Shown one piece after another: positions 39,437 through 50,700 of a DNA stretch of 64,000 nucleotides; within the stretch, counting starts at the first letter, position 1, and each line of letters opens with the position of its first letter. The position numbers were made by a program, and so were the translations under genes. The notes below the pieces were generated by a model. It did not search any database. It was not told the DNA's origin and saw only the letters and a program-made list of their open reading frames with translations. Source of the stretch: Incurvaria masculella (lineage: Eukaryota; Arthropoda; Insecta; Lepidoptera; Incurvariidae); contig OX335660.1 of the NCBI GenBank assembly GCA_946894095.1, positions 4,965,001 to 5,029,000 of the forward strand, given 5' to 3'.

Positions 39437-40038
39437 ATCGTCTTCGAGAAGAGGCTAGTGTGGGGTACATCAGCTAATCACCTTGGAACTTGGGTTATTC
39501 TTCAGCTAAATCTACCACGAGAGTATGAACACATCACAGAACAGCTGGTGACCAAAGAGAATATAATGCTTCTAACAATATATTCTGTGCTATCGTACAA
39601 TAGACCTATTTCTTCTATGGATTCAGATTTTTAGTCTATGGTTTCTGTAATTTAATTTTATTTCCTTCCTATCGTTATATTATGACATCTTTTAGGTTTA
39701 AATTATCAGAAAATATTTAAATCTATCAAGAACACATCAAAACAATGCAGTTTTCTGCAAAAATACCGATCGACTTAAAAAGGTTAGCTAGCGGGATGAG
39801 CCATTGTTTTGTCTATGCTTTTAGATCGAGTGTCGACCTATCGTCCCTCGTTTTTACTTTTCGATTGGGCTCCCCCCGCCCCTGATCGAATTAGCATGAT
39901 CGCGGTGAAATCGAAAACCTTCACGATCACGAATTCATATCCGATATCGAATTTTTCGATAGCGAGAGCTTTGCGTGTTTGCATGCTAAGGGCCCTGAAG
40001 TTTTTCCAGTTTCCGCCCAACGATGTCTGTTACTTCCT

Positions 40039-40221
40039 TTACATATGGCAAGAATGCCTTGTCTTTCGGCGTGTTGGATGGTCCTTCCTTCTTTTCTTAC
40101 TATTATTGGGAAAATTGTACCCATGTTCTCGAAGCACCCCGTCCACAGTATCCATTTCAATGACGATATGGGCCTTGTCACACAACCGCTGTTGTCTCAA
40201 TGCTCTTGCGATCGATTCCAT
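40039..40221 (-). CDS. Conserved 60-codon minus-strand ORF, copy A
   Basis: MESIARALRQQRLCDKAHIV to a basic tail KKRRKDHPTRRKTRHSCHM. The same frame in copy B (53794-53976) differs at two residues. No family recognised. It sits just upstream of the gag-like frame on the other strand and may be an exon of an old transposon gene or chance. Confidence 0.25.
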   Translation of the reverse strand: MESIARALRQQRLCDKAHIVIEMDTVDGVLREHGYNFPNNSKKRRKDHPTRRKTRHSCHM

Positions 40222-40691
40222 TCTATAAGTATCATAATGTCAACATATTATTAGTTATCCATGTTCAGTTCCATAATAAAACAATCGCTCCGGAATTCAC
40301 TCATCGTTAGCGCAGAAATGTTGCATACTATATCTATATAGTTTATCCTGCTCGACTAAAAATGGTAATAAAAGCAAACATTTTCCGTGCATTAGAACTT
40401 CAAATGTAGATTTGTAACAGATATTGAACGCATCCTATCAAGTTCTGCTAACTTCAGACGACCACAAAAAACACTCGGACGAACGTCAGGTTGCGAGAGC
40501 CACGAAATAAAACCGCGCCGTGCTTACAAAGTCTTTTTCTATATTGTGATTGTCGCTAGAACCTACTTATCAACATTAAACAGTGAAAACAATAATCTCG
40601 TATAGCCTTCATTGTTATACTCGCGCCCAGCTGTGCGGCGACCGATCGCAACTAACTAGACAAGACTTCGCGGGCGGTCACTACTACCGCC

Positions 40692-41500
40692 ATGCCGCCA
40701 AAGAAAAAACCGGAAGATAACGACTCAGAAGACTCCGAGCGTGAGACATTTTCAAATGCGCTCATGATGACGCAACAGAACTTCGCGGACCTTCTCGCCA
40801 CCATTCAGAACAATCAAATGGAGCTGTGTAAGAAGCTGCTCGCGCGCACCGCGCCGTCACAGCCGCCATCTTTACCCTCCGACGGTTCGCGCGGAAACTT
40901 CGCCAAATGTACGTACAGCAAGATTTGACGGGACAACGGAGACGCCCGAAGCTGTCGACGCCTTTGTAGACGCTGTTACAACCTACAAAGAGTGCCTCAA
41001 CGTTTCGGATGATCATGCTCTTCGCGGCCTCCCGATGTTGCTACACGGCTGAGCCGCCATTTGGTGGTCTGGTGTGAATTGTGAAACCACACGTCGAATC
41101 ATGGAAACATGCCATATCCGCGCCTACGCGACGCGTACGGCCATATAAGATATACCGCGAGCTGTTCGCGAACGAACAATCGTCCGGTGAGAAAATTGAT
41201 TTGTTTGTGTGCCGAGACCACGCGCTACTAGCAAAGATTCCGGATAAACTTAGTGAAAAGATTCAGTTGGACATGGTGTACGGACTCGTTCAACGACGTA
41301 TACGAAAACGGGTTCCCCGAGACGGCATCAATAGTTTTGAGTCGTTCGTGTCTGCAGCCCGAGTCGCTGAAGAATCGTTCGCTGAAGCGCAATCAGATAA
41401 CGGAGGCCACATTCGTACTTTGCCGCCAAAATCTACCTCCGCCGCGATCCGTGGCGCCATCTATCGCCGTAGCGCGCAAAGATACGTTCCCCGCCGATAA
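40692..41500 (+). pseudogene. Arc/gypsy-type gag pseudogene, copy A
   Basis: ATG 40692 (MPPKKKPEDNDSEDSE) leads to TQQNFADLLATIQNNQMELCKKLL and a Pro-rich stretch, then FAKCT. A 4-bp GTAC duplication (about 40910-40917, absent from copy B) shifts the frame. The next frame reads RFDGTTETPEAVDAFVDAVTTYKECLNVSDDHALRGLPMLL, a TGA, then WWSGV, and later LLAKIPDKLSEKIQLDMVYGLVQRRIRKRVPRD. This order is the Arc/Ty3-gypsy capsid pattern found in insect Arc-like proteins. No LTR, zinc knuckle or pol is attached. Confidence 0.7.
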
Positions 41501-41549
41501 TCGGAGGTTAGCAGCGCCGCCGCAGCGTATAGCCTTCATTGTTATAGGT

Positions 41550-42541
41550 TTTACTTCCAGTTGTGTTTGATGGTGTTGCAGTCCCGTACAGTACGAGTGT
41601 AAAAAATCTGGGTCTATGGATTGACGAGACACTATCATGGAACACACAGGTCTGCGAAGTCAGTCGAAAACTTATGGGTAGCATGCACTCTCTAAAGCGA
41701 TTGCAAAATTTCATTTCCGTTGGCACCAAAACTACGTTAGCACAATCCCTTTTACTCCCGTTATTTGATTATGCTGATATCTGCTACCTGGATCTTCATG
41801 AAGATCTCCTTAACAAACTTGACCGCCTCCTTAACTTATGCATTCGATATATTTTTGGTTTGCGTAAGTTTGATCATATTTCCGAATTCCGTAATCGACT
41901 CCAGTGGCTTGACATTAGAAAACGCAGAAATGTTCACACCCTATCACTTCTTTACAGCACACTAAATAACCCTGCTGCTCCGAGTTACCTGCAGGATCGC
42001 TTCAAATTGCTATCTTCACATGGTGTTCCACTTAGGTCTGCTGATACCTTACTGTTAGCAATTCCTACACATCGCAGCACTTATTATAGTGACTCTTTTT
42101 CTGTAAACGCATCTCGTCTTTGGAATCAGCTTCCCCTAGAAATTCGGTCCTCTTCCAATGTATATATTTTCAAAAAACGTCTGAAGTCCTATTATTTAAG
42201 TTATATTTAAACTTTATCATTTATATAAGTTCTTGCTCGCTCTCTGTTACAAAAATAGGTTCATATAAGAATAAATGTATATACACAAATATTGGTATAT
42301 ATTTAAATTAAATATATATTATAAGCTATGTATTATATGTATCTGTATGTATTAGTATATATAGTATATATATCTTTATTGATAAAAAATCTTACTTCTT
42401 TTATCCTTTTTTGTCTGCCGCCTTGCACCTTTCCTACATCCCAAGGGTAGGTAGGAAGAGAATGCCTTTTGGCATTAGGCCCGCCTTTTGTAAACTGTTT
42501 TATAATGGTGTACAATAAAGAATGTTTTATTATTTATTATT
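41550..42541 (+). pseudogene. 5'-truncated LINE, ORF2 C-terminus intact
   Basis: Open from 41563 to 42210 (215 codons): VKNLGLWIDETLSWNTQV, SLLLPLFDYADICYLDL, then SRLWNQLPLEIRSSSN and FKKRLKSYYLS, which is the RT thumb and C-terminus of a CR1/Jockey-type LINE. The 3' UTR contains CTTTTGGCATTAGGCCCGCC and ends in an AT-rich (TTATTA)n tail at about 42525-42541. Absent from copy B, so it inserted after the duplication or was lost there. Confidence 0.8.
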
Positions 42542-42604
42542 AATATTTGTACTCTTGTGACTTTTTGTGACTTGTGATTTTTTTATGCATGTTAACATTT
42601 TCAC

Positions 42605-43052
42605 ATGCCGCGGTGTTGCGGTGTTCCTGGCTGCAAATCAAATTATTCAAGTACATTAAAGAGTGAAGCTTGAATATATGAGGAATAGGTGGATACGAGC
42701 AATACCGAGGAAAAATGGGACCCCTCCTAAAAGCTCCGTCGTCTGTAGCGATCATTTTGATCCTGTGGATATAAAAAAACTGAAGTGTATAAAGATCCAA
42801 GTGGTAACGTCTACGTTCATAATTTGGTTCGTCCAAACATTAAGCGAAGATGCTAGTCCCAATGTATTTAAAAATCTACCTCACTATTTATCAAAACCCA
42901 AAGTTTCTCGAAGAGCAGATCCATCGGATTGGCAGCAGACAATAAAGCAACGACATGAACATCTGTGTAATGAGTTTTTAAATAATGACATAATCAGATA
43001 TTTGGACGATTTTAAAATTAATTTCACGAACAAAGTGAATGCCAGTGTTTGA
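42605..43052 (+). pseudogene. THAP-domain pseudogene, copy A
   Basis: ATG 42605 gives MPRCCGVPGCKSNYSSTLKS, the C-x-x-x-x-C start of a THAP zinc finger. After frame breaks it continues RNRWIRAIPRKN and SSVVCSDHFDPVDI, the C-x2-H end. It then reads LSEDASPNVFKNLPHYLSKP and a basic, helical C-terminus to a TGA at 43052. THAP domains bind DNA and occur in P-like and other transposases. No catalytic domain is seen. Copy B at 54722 carries different stops. Confidence 0.8.
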
Positions 43053-43333
43053 TGAAATGTGGATTAAATAAGTCGACTTGAACTGTGTATATTTATATTG
43101 TCTTAATGATGGTACAATTGATTTAAATGTGATGCATTGTGTGTTACCGACAGTATTCGAATTTACAATAATTTGATTCTCCATGTGCACATAAATGGTA
43201 GTTCTTTACCTGTAAATGAATTGAAATGGTTTTTTTACGTTAAGCGCGGCACGTGGCGCACGCCAGGACCTTACTAAAAAGGCGCCCGACGGCGCCCATG
43301 GGCTTTCGGACTTTCAAAGGGGCTGCCAAAAAC

Positions 43334-43501
43334 TGTAGCGTAAGCTACATTATGTGTAACCTGACTGCTGCGTCGTCAGCTATGTTTCTTTACGTGCGCC
43401 GCGCGCACACACCAATACTTCAATTAGTGAATATACGATCTTCAACCGAAGTACACGTCTTTCACTCCGGCCTAGCGAGTCGTTATTTCTTTCCCGCTAA
43501 A
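43334..43501 (+). repeat. 5' LTR of the TRIM-like element
   Basis: 168 bp, TGTAGCG to CGCTAAA; nearly identical to 44677-44843. Confidence 0.85.
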
Positions 43502-43829
43502 TTGGTGACCCCGACTGAAGAACACGAGCGCCTCTCGCCGCCGCCGCCCGACCTGCCGTCTGGCGTGCGGCGGTACTGCTGCTTCTTGAGCTGTCCCCAG
43601 ATACAGCTCCACAAACAGCTGCCTGCTGAGGTCCACCGCATCATTAAAACCGGTATACACATCTTCCTCGCCCGAAACATAGCACCATTATGCTTCAAAA
43701 AGAATCATCAAACCTCACTCTCATCAAACATTACCCAAACTATACAAGAATAAAGCAAGCACCGTCGTCCTACGTTAGTGTATAGATACGCCAACTAGGA
43801 CACCGCCAGCAACATCATCACCCAGCAGC

Positions 43830-44245
43830 ATCGACCATCCCACCGCGTCGACCTGGACGACTACATTATTCCATCACCCAGTACCATCGACCGACTCACA
43901 GCGTCGCCCTGGGCACTGAACAACCACATCAAGATGGGATCGACCAAACTTTATCTTCAGCACCGCACCAGCAGCAAGTACACAACATCGGCATTCCAAC
44001 CACAGTAGATCCACGTCGCATCTGCATTATCTTCTCCATCGTTCTATGTGAGCCCAAAAATGCTAATAGAATTTTGGACGCCTTCCGTCACCCAGTGAAT
44101 GACCGACTCACCGCGTCCCACTGGGCACTTGACCGACTCACTGTGTCAAGACGGAAGGGCAAGCCTGCAGCACTCGTCCCCCGGACTGTACGACCGACTC
44201 ACCGCGTCCCACTGGGCACCTGGACCGACCCACCGCGTCCGTTGA
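43830..44245 (+). repeat. Degenerate minisatellite inside the TRIM-like element
   Basis: About six units around GACCGACTCACCGCGTC followed by (C/G)(C/A)CTGGGCAC, separated by variable spacers, at about 43832, 43890, 44100, 44132, 44191 and 44223. Confidence 0.65.
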
Positions 44246-44676
44246 GACGAGCATTCAGCAAGCAGGATATAACAGCAAACCTACGAAAACTACGAAAAAA
44301 CCACATAAAACAAGCCAAGACCAATCATGCAAGTACCAAGAAGTTGCAGACAATGCCCTCCATGGACTTGCATACGGTATTGCAACAACACGACACATCG
44401 TGTAATATTACAAAGTTTAATTCACGGAATCTCGCCACTGAGCGATTTTTGCCATGCAGCGAAATTCCAACGGTCGCACATCGCAATCACCAAATCAACC
44501 GACTCATCAAAAAGACACAGACAGCAACATTTCTAAATAGTACGCAACAAAAGTGAAGTGAACCATCGATACTGAAGTGAGCTGGCGCTCAAGGCCACTC
44601 ACGCAATAGTGTCACTTTTTATTATTTTATTTTCGTATTTTTTTTTACCCCTTAGCATACTTTAAGAGGGGAGGTA

Positions 44677-44843
44677 TGTAGCGTAAGCTACATTATGTGT
44701 AACCTGACTGCTGCGTCGTCAGCTATGTTTCTTTACGTGCGCCGCGCGCGCACACCAATACTTCAATTAGTGAATATACGATCTTCAACCGAAGTACACG
44801 TGTTTCACTCCGGCTTTGCGACCCGTCATCACATCCCGCTAAA
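44677..44843 (+). repeat. 3' LTR of the TRIM-like element
   Basis: 167 bp, preceded by a purine tract, followed by the AAAC duplication. A few differences from the 5' LTR near GCGCGC and at the 3' end. Confidence 0.85.
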
Positions 44844-45447
44844 AAACCATGCCGGCCGGCCAGGTGCTTCTTCACACCATGTTTGAAGGACCCCAGGTTG
44901 TACTTTAAGGGAAAAACTTCGGCAGGGAGTCGATTCCATAGTTTACCGACCCTATGGATAAAATATCTAGAGGATCGGTGGGTTCTTATTTTGGGAATGT
45001 CGCCAGTGAATGGGTGCATACCCTGCCTGTTCCGCGTGGAATAATTAGATGGACTTTAAATTAGTAGGTGGTCACAGACAGAGAATGTGTCATCGAGGTA
45101 ATGTGCTATCGCAAAATCGAAAGCGTTGGGAAATTTGAAAGTCCAAGCAAGAAAATTTGAAAGTCCAGGCATCTCATTCAGTCGGCCGGGTCCGGTTCTC
45201 GGGTCGGTTCGCGAACGGTACCTTATTTTCTTTGGTCATACAACAAATTAGATGTATTCTGATATTGATATTGTGCCGGTTCTTTACCATCAAAGGCATA
45301 CCGGAACAGCAGTATATCTTAGCCGTAGGGTGCTCTTAGGATAATCTGACCCAGTAGGAGCTCGTTATGTACAAAGAAATAACGATACCAGTTTTTTGAT
45401 GTTTGCTCACATGCTCCGTTTTCACCCTTTGGGTCAAAACCCTAAAA

Positions 45448-46030
45448 ACCAAATGGATAAGGCTTACTCCCAAAGCCAAACTGAGCAGCCATTCGTCTCC
45501 ATCCAGGGATCACTTCAAAAACATGAAGCGCTACACTTGGTTATAGATGATGTAAGGTGTAACTTTAAGTCCACAAGAAAGGCGTTAGACCTGCTTTTTA
45601 AATTATACCATGTTTTGATGGCGAAATACCCCAAACCTTCGGACCACCTACTTTTAATCGTCCAACGATGTGTTTACAACATTGAGATGAAATATGATAA
45701 TGTTGTTCCTTACATTGTAGACATTTTGAATTTACATAAGTGAGCATTCCTTTCAAATGGATAAACAATGAAATGTCATAAATGCGTTCGGGATTTTGAA
45801 AAAAAAAAGTACTTTTTGCACCTGGAGCTCATTCACAATATTAAAAACTATTTTACTTGCCCTACAGAAAATGTGGGAGAAGATATCACAGTATATGTGC
45901 TTTTAGATATCATTTATCAACACATGAGCCTACAGCTTTTAAAATAGCCGATGTGCCCCAACCAAATTCCTCAGGCCAAACTACGGAGTCATCTGATAAT
46001 AATCTAAAATCGATAATTCAAAATTAAAAA
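45448..46030 (+). pseudogene. Unknown repeat-associated ORF, copy B
   Basis: Open as KNQMDKAYSQSQTEQPFV, ALHLVIDDVRCNF, RKALDLLFKLYHVLMAKYPKPSDHLLLIVQRCVYN and VVPYIVDILNLHK to a stop at 45743. Downstream MKCHKCVRDFEK and FLHLELIHN resemble a C2H2 finger. Same family as 28134-28775 and better preserved in its first half. Function unknown. Confidence 0.4.
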
Positions 46031-46867
46031 AAAACATGATTATGAAAAAAGTAATGTGTTAGATTTAAAAAAAACTGTTAGCTTCATTTATTAAGATATT
46101 TGTGTCGTAGCTTTATAATGAACTAAATTTGAAAAGATCTATTATACAAACACTCATTCATCTAAAAATTGCTCTCTGGCATAGTTTCAGTACTTGAAAA
46201 AGCAATTAAAGACGTAGAGTTCATCAACGAAAAAACTATTTTAAACATAAAAATTGCAATAGGTGATTCTGCATGGGACCAATTTGACTACCAGTAAAAT
46301 TTGGAGGCACTAGCCATGCGCTCGGTTGGAAATGTGGCTTTGCCAGCTTTTCTGTCTTCCGTACACAGTATGATCGATTTCGTCGGAAAAAAATCTACAC
46401 CCGTAGCAATGCGCCTTCGAGATCGAGTACATGGGGGAGGCCATTGATGCTTGGCGGAATCTGTGCCCGTACGAAAAACCTTTGGATATTCTGTGACCCC
46501 AGGAAAAGTCGTTTTTTCTCTAATATGAATGACGTAACATAGATGGCATAGACTAACCAGAGATAATAAAGTTTTCTTTTTAAATATCTAGCTATGAAAT
46601 CTAGTGCGGAGTGTCTCGTGGAGTGTCTTTGTATTATTCTTGACATCTGTTCGGACGAAATGCTTCATACAATCGAGATCTAACTTCACTTCAGGTAAGT
46701 TTGTTTGATGCTTGAATAATATTTCCCACAGGAACATGGAATTTTGTACACGCCTTGAGACTGCAAGGGGAGCTGATCTTTCACTGAGCGTAAAACTTGT
46801 GAGACCTTTTTTATAGTTGTGAAACTTTACTCATCTGAAGTTTTTCCAGTTTCCGCCCAAGGATGTC

Positions 46868-47446
46868 TGGTTGCGCCATTTAATGAGATTTATTAATTTT
46901 TACACGCCAAGTCAAATCCTTTCTTTTTAATTGCATTCGATTGACACATTGGATTCCTTTTCCCTTTCCACTCCTGCACAACCTCATCGAGCATAGGGGA
47001 GACGGAAGATATCTGCTTCGCGCCATCGAAAGGAGCCGAGTCGCCATGTTCAGTTGCACCACGCACCGCGCTCGAAACGCTGCGCTCGCGCCGCTCCGCA
47101 GACATTTTTTATTACGAGTTTTCAAACCGCCACCGCATCCTTGTGCACAAAAACAGTTAAAACCAGTTTTGGAACAGTGAATCCTAGTGCCTGCAGCTGC
47201 AATATCACGTCACCACCGCTTCACCACGACCCGCCGACGACATCTCCGCTGTGTCGCCGTCCCGCCGCTTCGCCGCAAGGTATTGTGCACCAAATTTTCC
47301 TCTCGGTTGTTTCATAACCCAACCGAGATTCACCCCATAACTACCCCCTGATGTGTCAATCGCAAATACCGCAATACAGTCCACCAATTCAAACTTTTCC
47401 CGCCATTGTTAATTTTTTAATAAATCATCAACCGCACGCGCAACCA
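46868..47446 (+). repeat. 5' LTR of BEL/Pao element
   Basis: 579 bp. Short frames within it (for example from 46941) are identical in the 3' LTR and are not genes. Confidence 0.93.
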
Positions 47447-47451
47447 TTTTA

Positions 47452-47469
47452 TGGTCCTAACGAGTCGGA
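47452..47469 (+). promoter_or_regulatory. Candidate primer-binding site of the BEL/Pao element
   Basis: TGGTCCTAACGAGTCGGA begins with the TGG expected opposite a tRNA CCA end. The tRNA was not identified. Confidence 0.5.
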
Positions 47470-47723
47470 TCTTGTAACCGCCTTTATTGTATACCTATAC
47501 GCTCCAATAAGATTCTTATAGTATCTTATTTTTTATTCTAACCGCTTACCGCATATATGTATACCGCACTTACATAGTTATATATCATTGCACAAGTAGG
47601 TAATCGTAAATTCGTACTCCCGCCGATTTACCTGCTTGTCACCGCATCCGCTCAGGTACATACCTCTACATAGGCACGTAGGTACCTATCCTTTTCGCTT
47701 GGTTTATATTTTAACGCATCACG

Positions 47724-50700
47724 ATGTCGGAAGACACTCAATTAAAACTTTTACATGCGAAAAAGAATTTGTTGTTTGGCCGTATGCATAGCATATCGGA
47801 ACATTCAAAAAATATAAATGACGAACTTGTCAAGAATCGTTTCTTAAACGAAATTGAAAGTATCGAACAACTCCGCTCAGAATTCGAAATAATCCTGGAC
47901 AAAATAAATGAAAAGGAATTAGAGTTGAATCCTGATTACTCGATTAATTATCAACCGCTAATCTCATTTGAAGATCTGTACTGCTGTGTAAAGCATGTCG
48001 CTAAAAAACTTATCTCGCCTGACGTAAAACCGCTTTTACCCTCGCAAGCTCTTAAAACCAAAAGTGACAGGCCAAGGCTGCCTGCTATCGAAATACCTCA
48101 GTTCAACGGCGATATTAAACAGTGGCCTCTGTTTTACGCAACCTTCAAAAATACCATCCATGACAATCCGCAACTCACTGAGTCCGAAAAACTATACTAT
48201 TTGATGGGTAAACTGATCGGGAAAGCGCAATCGGTATGCGCGGGCTTCACTCCGTGTGCCGAAAATTACATGCTAATTTTGCAATCGCTCATCGATAAAT
48301 ACGAAGACAAACGGCTTATCGCGACTTCGTACTTGGATCAGATATTTGAACTCAAACCCTTAACTACCGCAACCGCGAGCAATCTCGAGCAGTTCATCGA
48401 TAAATTCGCTTCATCGGTCGCTGCGCTTAATCACCTAAAGTTCGATGACCTATGTGACTATACATTTTTGTACACTGCACTCAAAAAATTAGATCCTGAT
48501 ACCGCTCGACGTTTCGAATTAGAGAACCGCAGTTCTAAGCTCCCAACCTTTGACAGCTTGGTAACTTTCATCCGCGATCAAATAAAAATCCTACACCGCA
48601 CTTCCTCTTCAAAGCAGGAATTTATTAAAAAACCAAGTGAGCGTCACGTGGAGACCGCTTCTAAAAACAATAAATTCACACATACCTATACAAATGTTAA
48701 TACCGCGAATAACTCCGCTCCTGTGCTTACACAGACACAGTGCTCGTTGTGCAATTCGCAGCACGAACATCTATATAAATGTTCGGGTTTTCATAAGTTA
48801 ACGCCAGTAGAACGCTACAATCATGCCAAAGGGCACAACTGTTGCATAAATTGCCTGAGCAAAACTCACAAATCGGCCAATTGCAACTCGAGCACGCATT
48901 GTCGTAAGTGCAAAGGTAAGCATCATACATTGCTTCATTTTGAGACAGGTAATAACACCGCGACATCGAACGCAAGCCAACGCGCTACGCTCAGCTGCTC
49001 TGTCAAAGGAGCCGACTCCGCTCGCAACGCGTTTGATGAGCCGCCCGCGCCGCTCGCCGCGTCTTTGTCGGCCGCCGCCAGCGGCTCGGATAAAACAAAT
49101 ATTGCGCTCTGCGCGCTGGCCGACAACGAATGCAAAGAAAGACTGCCAAGGTCACAGTCGACGACGACGGTTTTACTTGCTACCGCTCGCGTTATAATTG
49201 TAGATAGATATGGAAATGAACATTCTGTACGAGCGTTATTGGATAGCGCTTCTCAAAGTAATTTTATAACTCGCGAATGTTGTAACCGATTGGGAATTAC
49301 CAACTATGAACAACCTTCGTGCACTGTCGTTAAGGGGATCGGAGGGGCGGCAAAAATAAAAGGTTCCGTTCATGTTAAGTTCTTCTCTCGCTTTAGTCGC
49401 AACATAAGTTACGATATCGACACATTAGTAGTCGACAAAGTAACAGAACTCTTGCCTTCGACTTTTGTCGATGTTTCCGCATTAAAATACTTTGATAATT
49501 TACCGCTTGCCGATGATACCTACTCGATCCCTGGTGAGATTGAAATGTTGATCGGGGCTTCGTTATTTCCCCGCGTCCTTTTGTCCCACAAGGTTCAAGG
49601 TCATTCCGCATCTCATTCACCGTACGCATTAGAGACCGTTTTAGGTTACGTTATCATCGGTACTGCCCCCGCTAGAGTTGAAAATCACTCTCATGTCACC
49701 GTCTCCTGTTGCTGCGCTGTGGAGCCGCTAGACACAGTCGTCAGGAAATTCTGGGAGATTGAAGAAGTTATCGTACCGCCCATCCTCAGCTCCGATGATA
49801 AAGAATCTGAGGATATTTACGTTCAAACGACAACCCGCACTGAGGATGGTAGATATTCAGTTGCGTTGCCATTTAAGGGCGACATGTTTTCGCTGGGTGA
49901 CTCCGCGCGCACCGCAGAAAAACGATTTTTGTGTTTGGAGAAAAAACTTCAGGCTTCGCCTGCTCTGAAAAAGGCTTACGATGATGTGATAACTGAATAC
50001 TTAGAAAAAGGTTACATATCACCCGCACCTCCTGATGCAGGGGAAGACAAGGATTACCCTTCTTACATCATACCGCATCACGGCGTCATCCGGAACGATA
50101 AGGTGACGTCAAAGTTACGCATTGTGCTGGACGGTAGTGCAAAGACAAGTACTTCAGTCTCACTCAATGACATTTTGTACAATGGACAAAACCTGCAGGG
50201 TAATCTGTTCAATATTATCTTGAACTTCCGCTTGTTTTCAGTTGCACTGTCAGCTGATATTCGACAAATGTTTTTGTGCATTGGCATACGTGAATGTGAT
50301 CGCAGATTTCAGCGTTTCTTATATCGCTTCGCTCCTGATGAGCGTTTGAAGGTTTACGAGTTTAATCGCGTTTGTTTTGGTCTCAAGTCAAGTCCCTTCC
50401 ATGCACTGCGCACTATCAAGCAGCTTGCTATTGACGAAGGAGACAACTACCCGAAGGCTAGGCAAACTATTGAAGGTGGTCTATACATGGACGATTTTGT
50501 CTACAGTGTGGATGCCGAAAATGAAGCTATCGCTACCGCCGCAGACATGATAGGCCTAATGAAGGCTGGCCAGTTCGATCTCATAAAGTGGACTAGCAAC
50601 TCTCCGCGCGTATTGGACTCCATACCTCAGTCACACCGTCTTTCGGCCGTAAAGGAGTTTGACGATTCTGAATCGCATAAAGTGCTGGGTCTATGTTGGT

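Larger units (their letters stand above)
32386..39994 (+). mobile_element. Harbinger-like composite insertion in copy A
   Basis: The sequence left of 32386 and right of 39994 is contiguous in copy B at about 46838, so everything between is an insertion. Its ends carry inverted similarity: GGGCGAGCATGCTAATTCG at 32394 and, reversed from about 39994, GGGCCCTTAGCATGC; ATATCGAAAAATTCGAT also occurs near both ends in opposite orientation. The left end encodes HARBI1-like N-terminal pieces. Inside are SINE copies, a LINE tail, a mariner, a hairpin and an hAT MITE. A 3-bp target duplication is possible but not clean. Confidence 0.55.
43330..44847 (+). mobile_element. Non-autonomous LTR element (TRIM-like), 4-bp TSD
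   Basis: Two direct LTRs, 43334-43501 and 44677-44843, start TGTAGCGTAAGCTACA and end CCCGCTAAA; AAAC flanks both sides (43330-43333, 44844-44847). A primer-binding-like TTGGTGACCCCGAC follows the first LTR at 43502, and a purine tract AAGAGGGGAGG precedes the second at about 44664. The 1.2-kb interior has no gag or pol. It has an unidentified 160-codon frame (44074-44556) and a degenerate minisatellite. Gypsy-like ends by PBS and TSD length. Confidence 0.85.
26874..45186 (+). repeat. Copy A of a duplicated mosaic segment
   Basis: Blocks 26874-27105, 28168-29000, 31811-32385, 39995-40975 and 42585-43230 reappear in the same order and orientation in copy B (45187-55316). What separates them here, and is absent in B, is a 15-residue-repeat region, a pogo element, a Harbinger-like composite and a gag/LINE stretch. 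The LINE tail at 43248-45186 closes the copy. Confidence 0.75.
43248..45186 (-). pseudogene. LINE ORF2 C-terminal fragment split by an LTR element
   Basis: Minus strand: 45019-44848 reads MHPFTGDIPK, SRYFIHRVGKLWNRLPAEVFP and LGSFKHGVKKHLAGRHG, then the LTR element 43334-44843 intervenes and the tail resumes at 43333 as FGSPFESPKAHGRRRAPF. Further upstream (45049-45145) an AIAHYLDDTFSVCDH block is also LINE. 5'-truncated copy. Confidence 0.7.

Noticed and set aside
39254..39634. Plus-strand 126-codon ORF
   Set aside because: The GC-rich part is low complexity on this strand and the rest is AT-rich spacer; the minus frame looks more protein-like.
46880..47317. ORFs inside the BEL LTR, repeated at 53196-53633
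   Set aside because: Identical in both LTRs because the LTRs are identical; no domain, and they run both ways.
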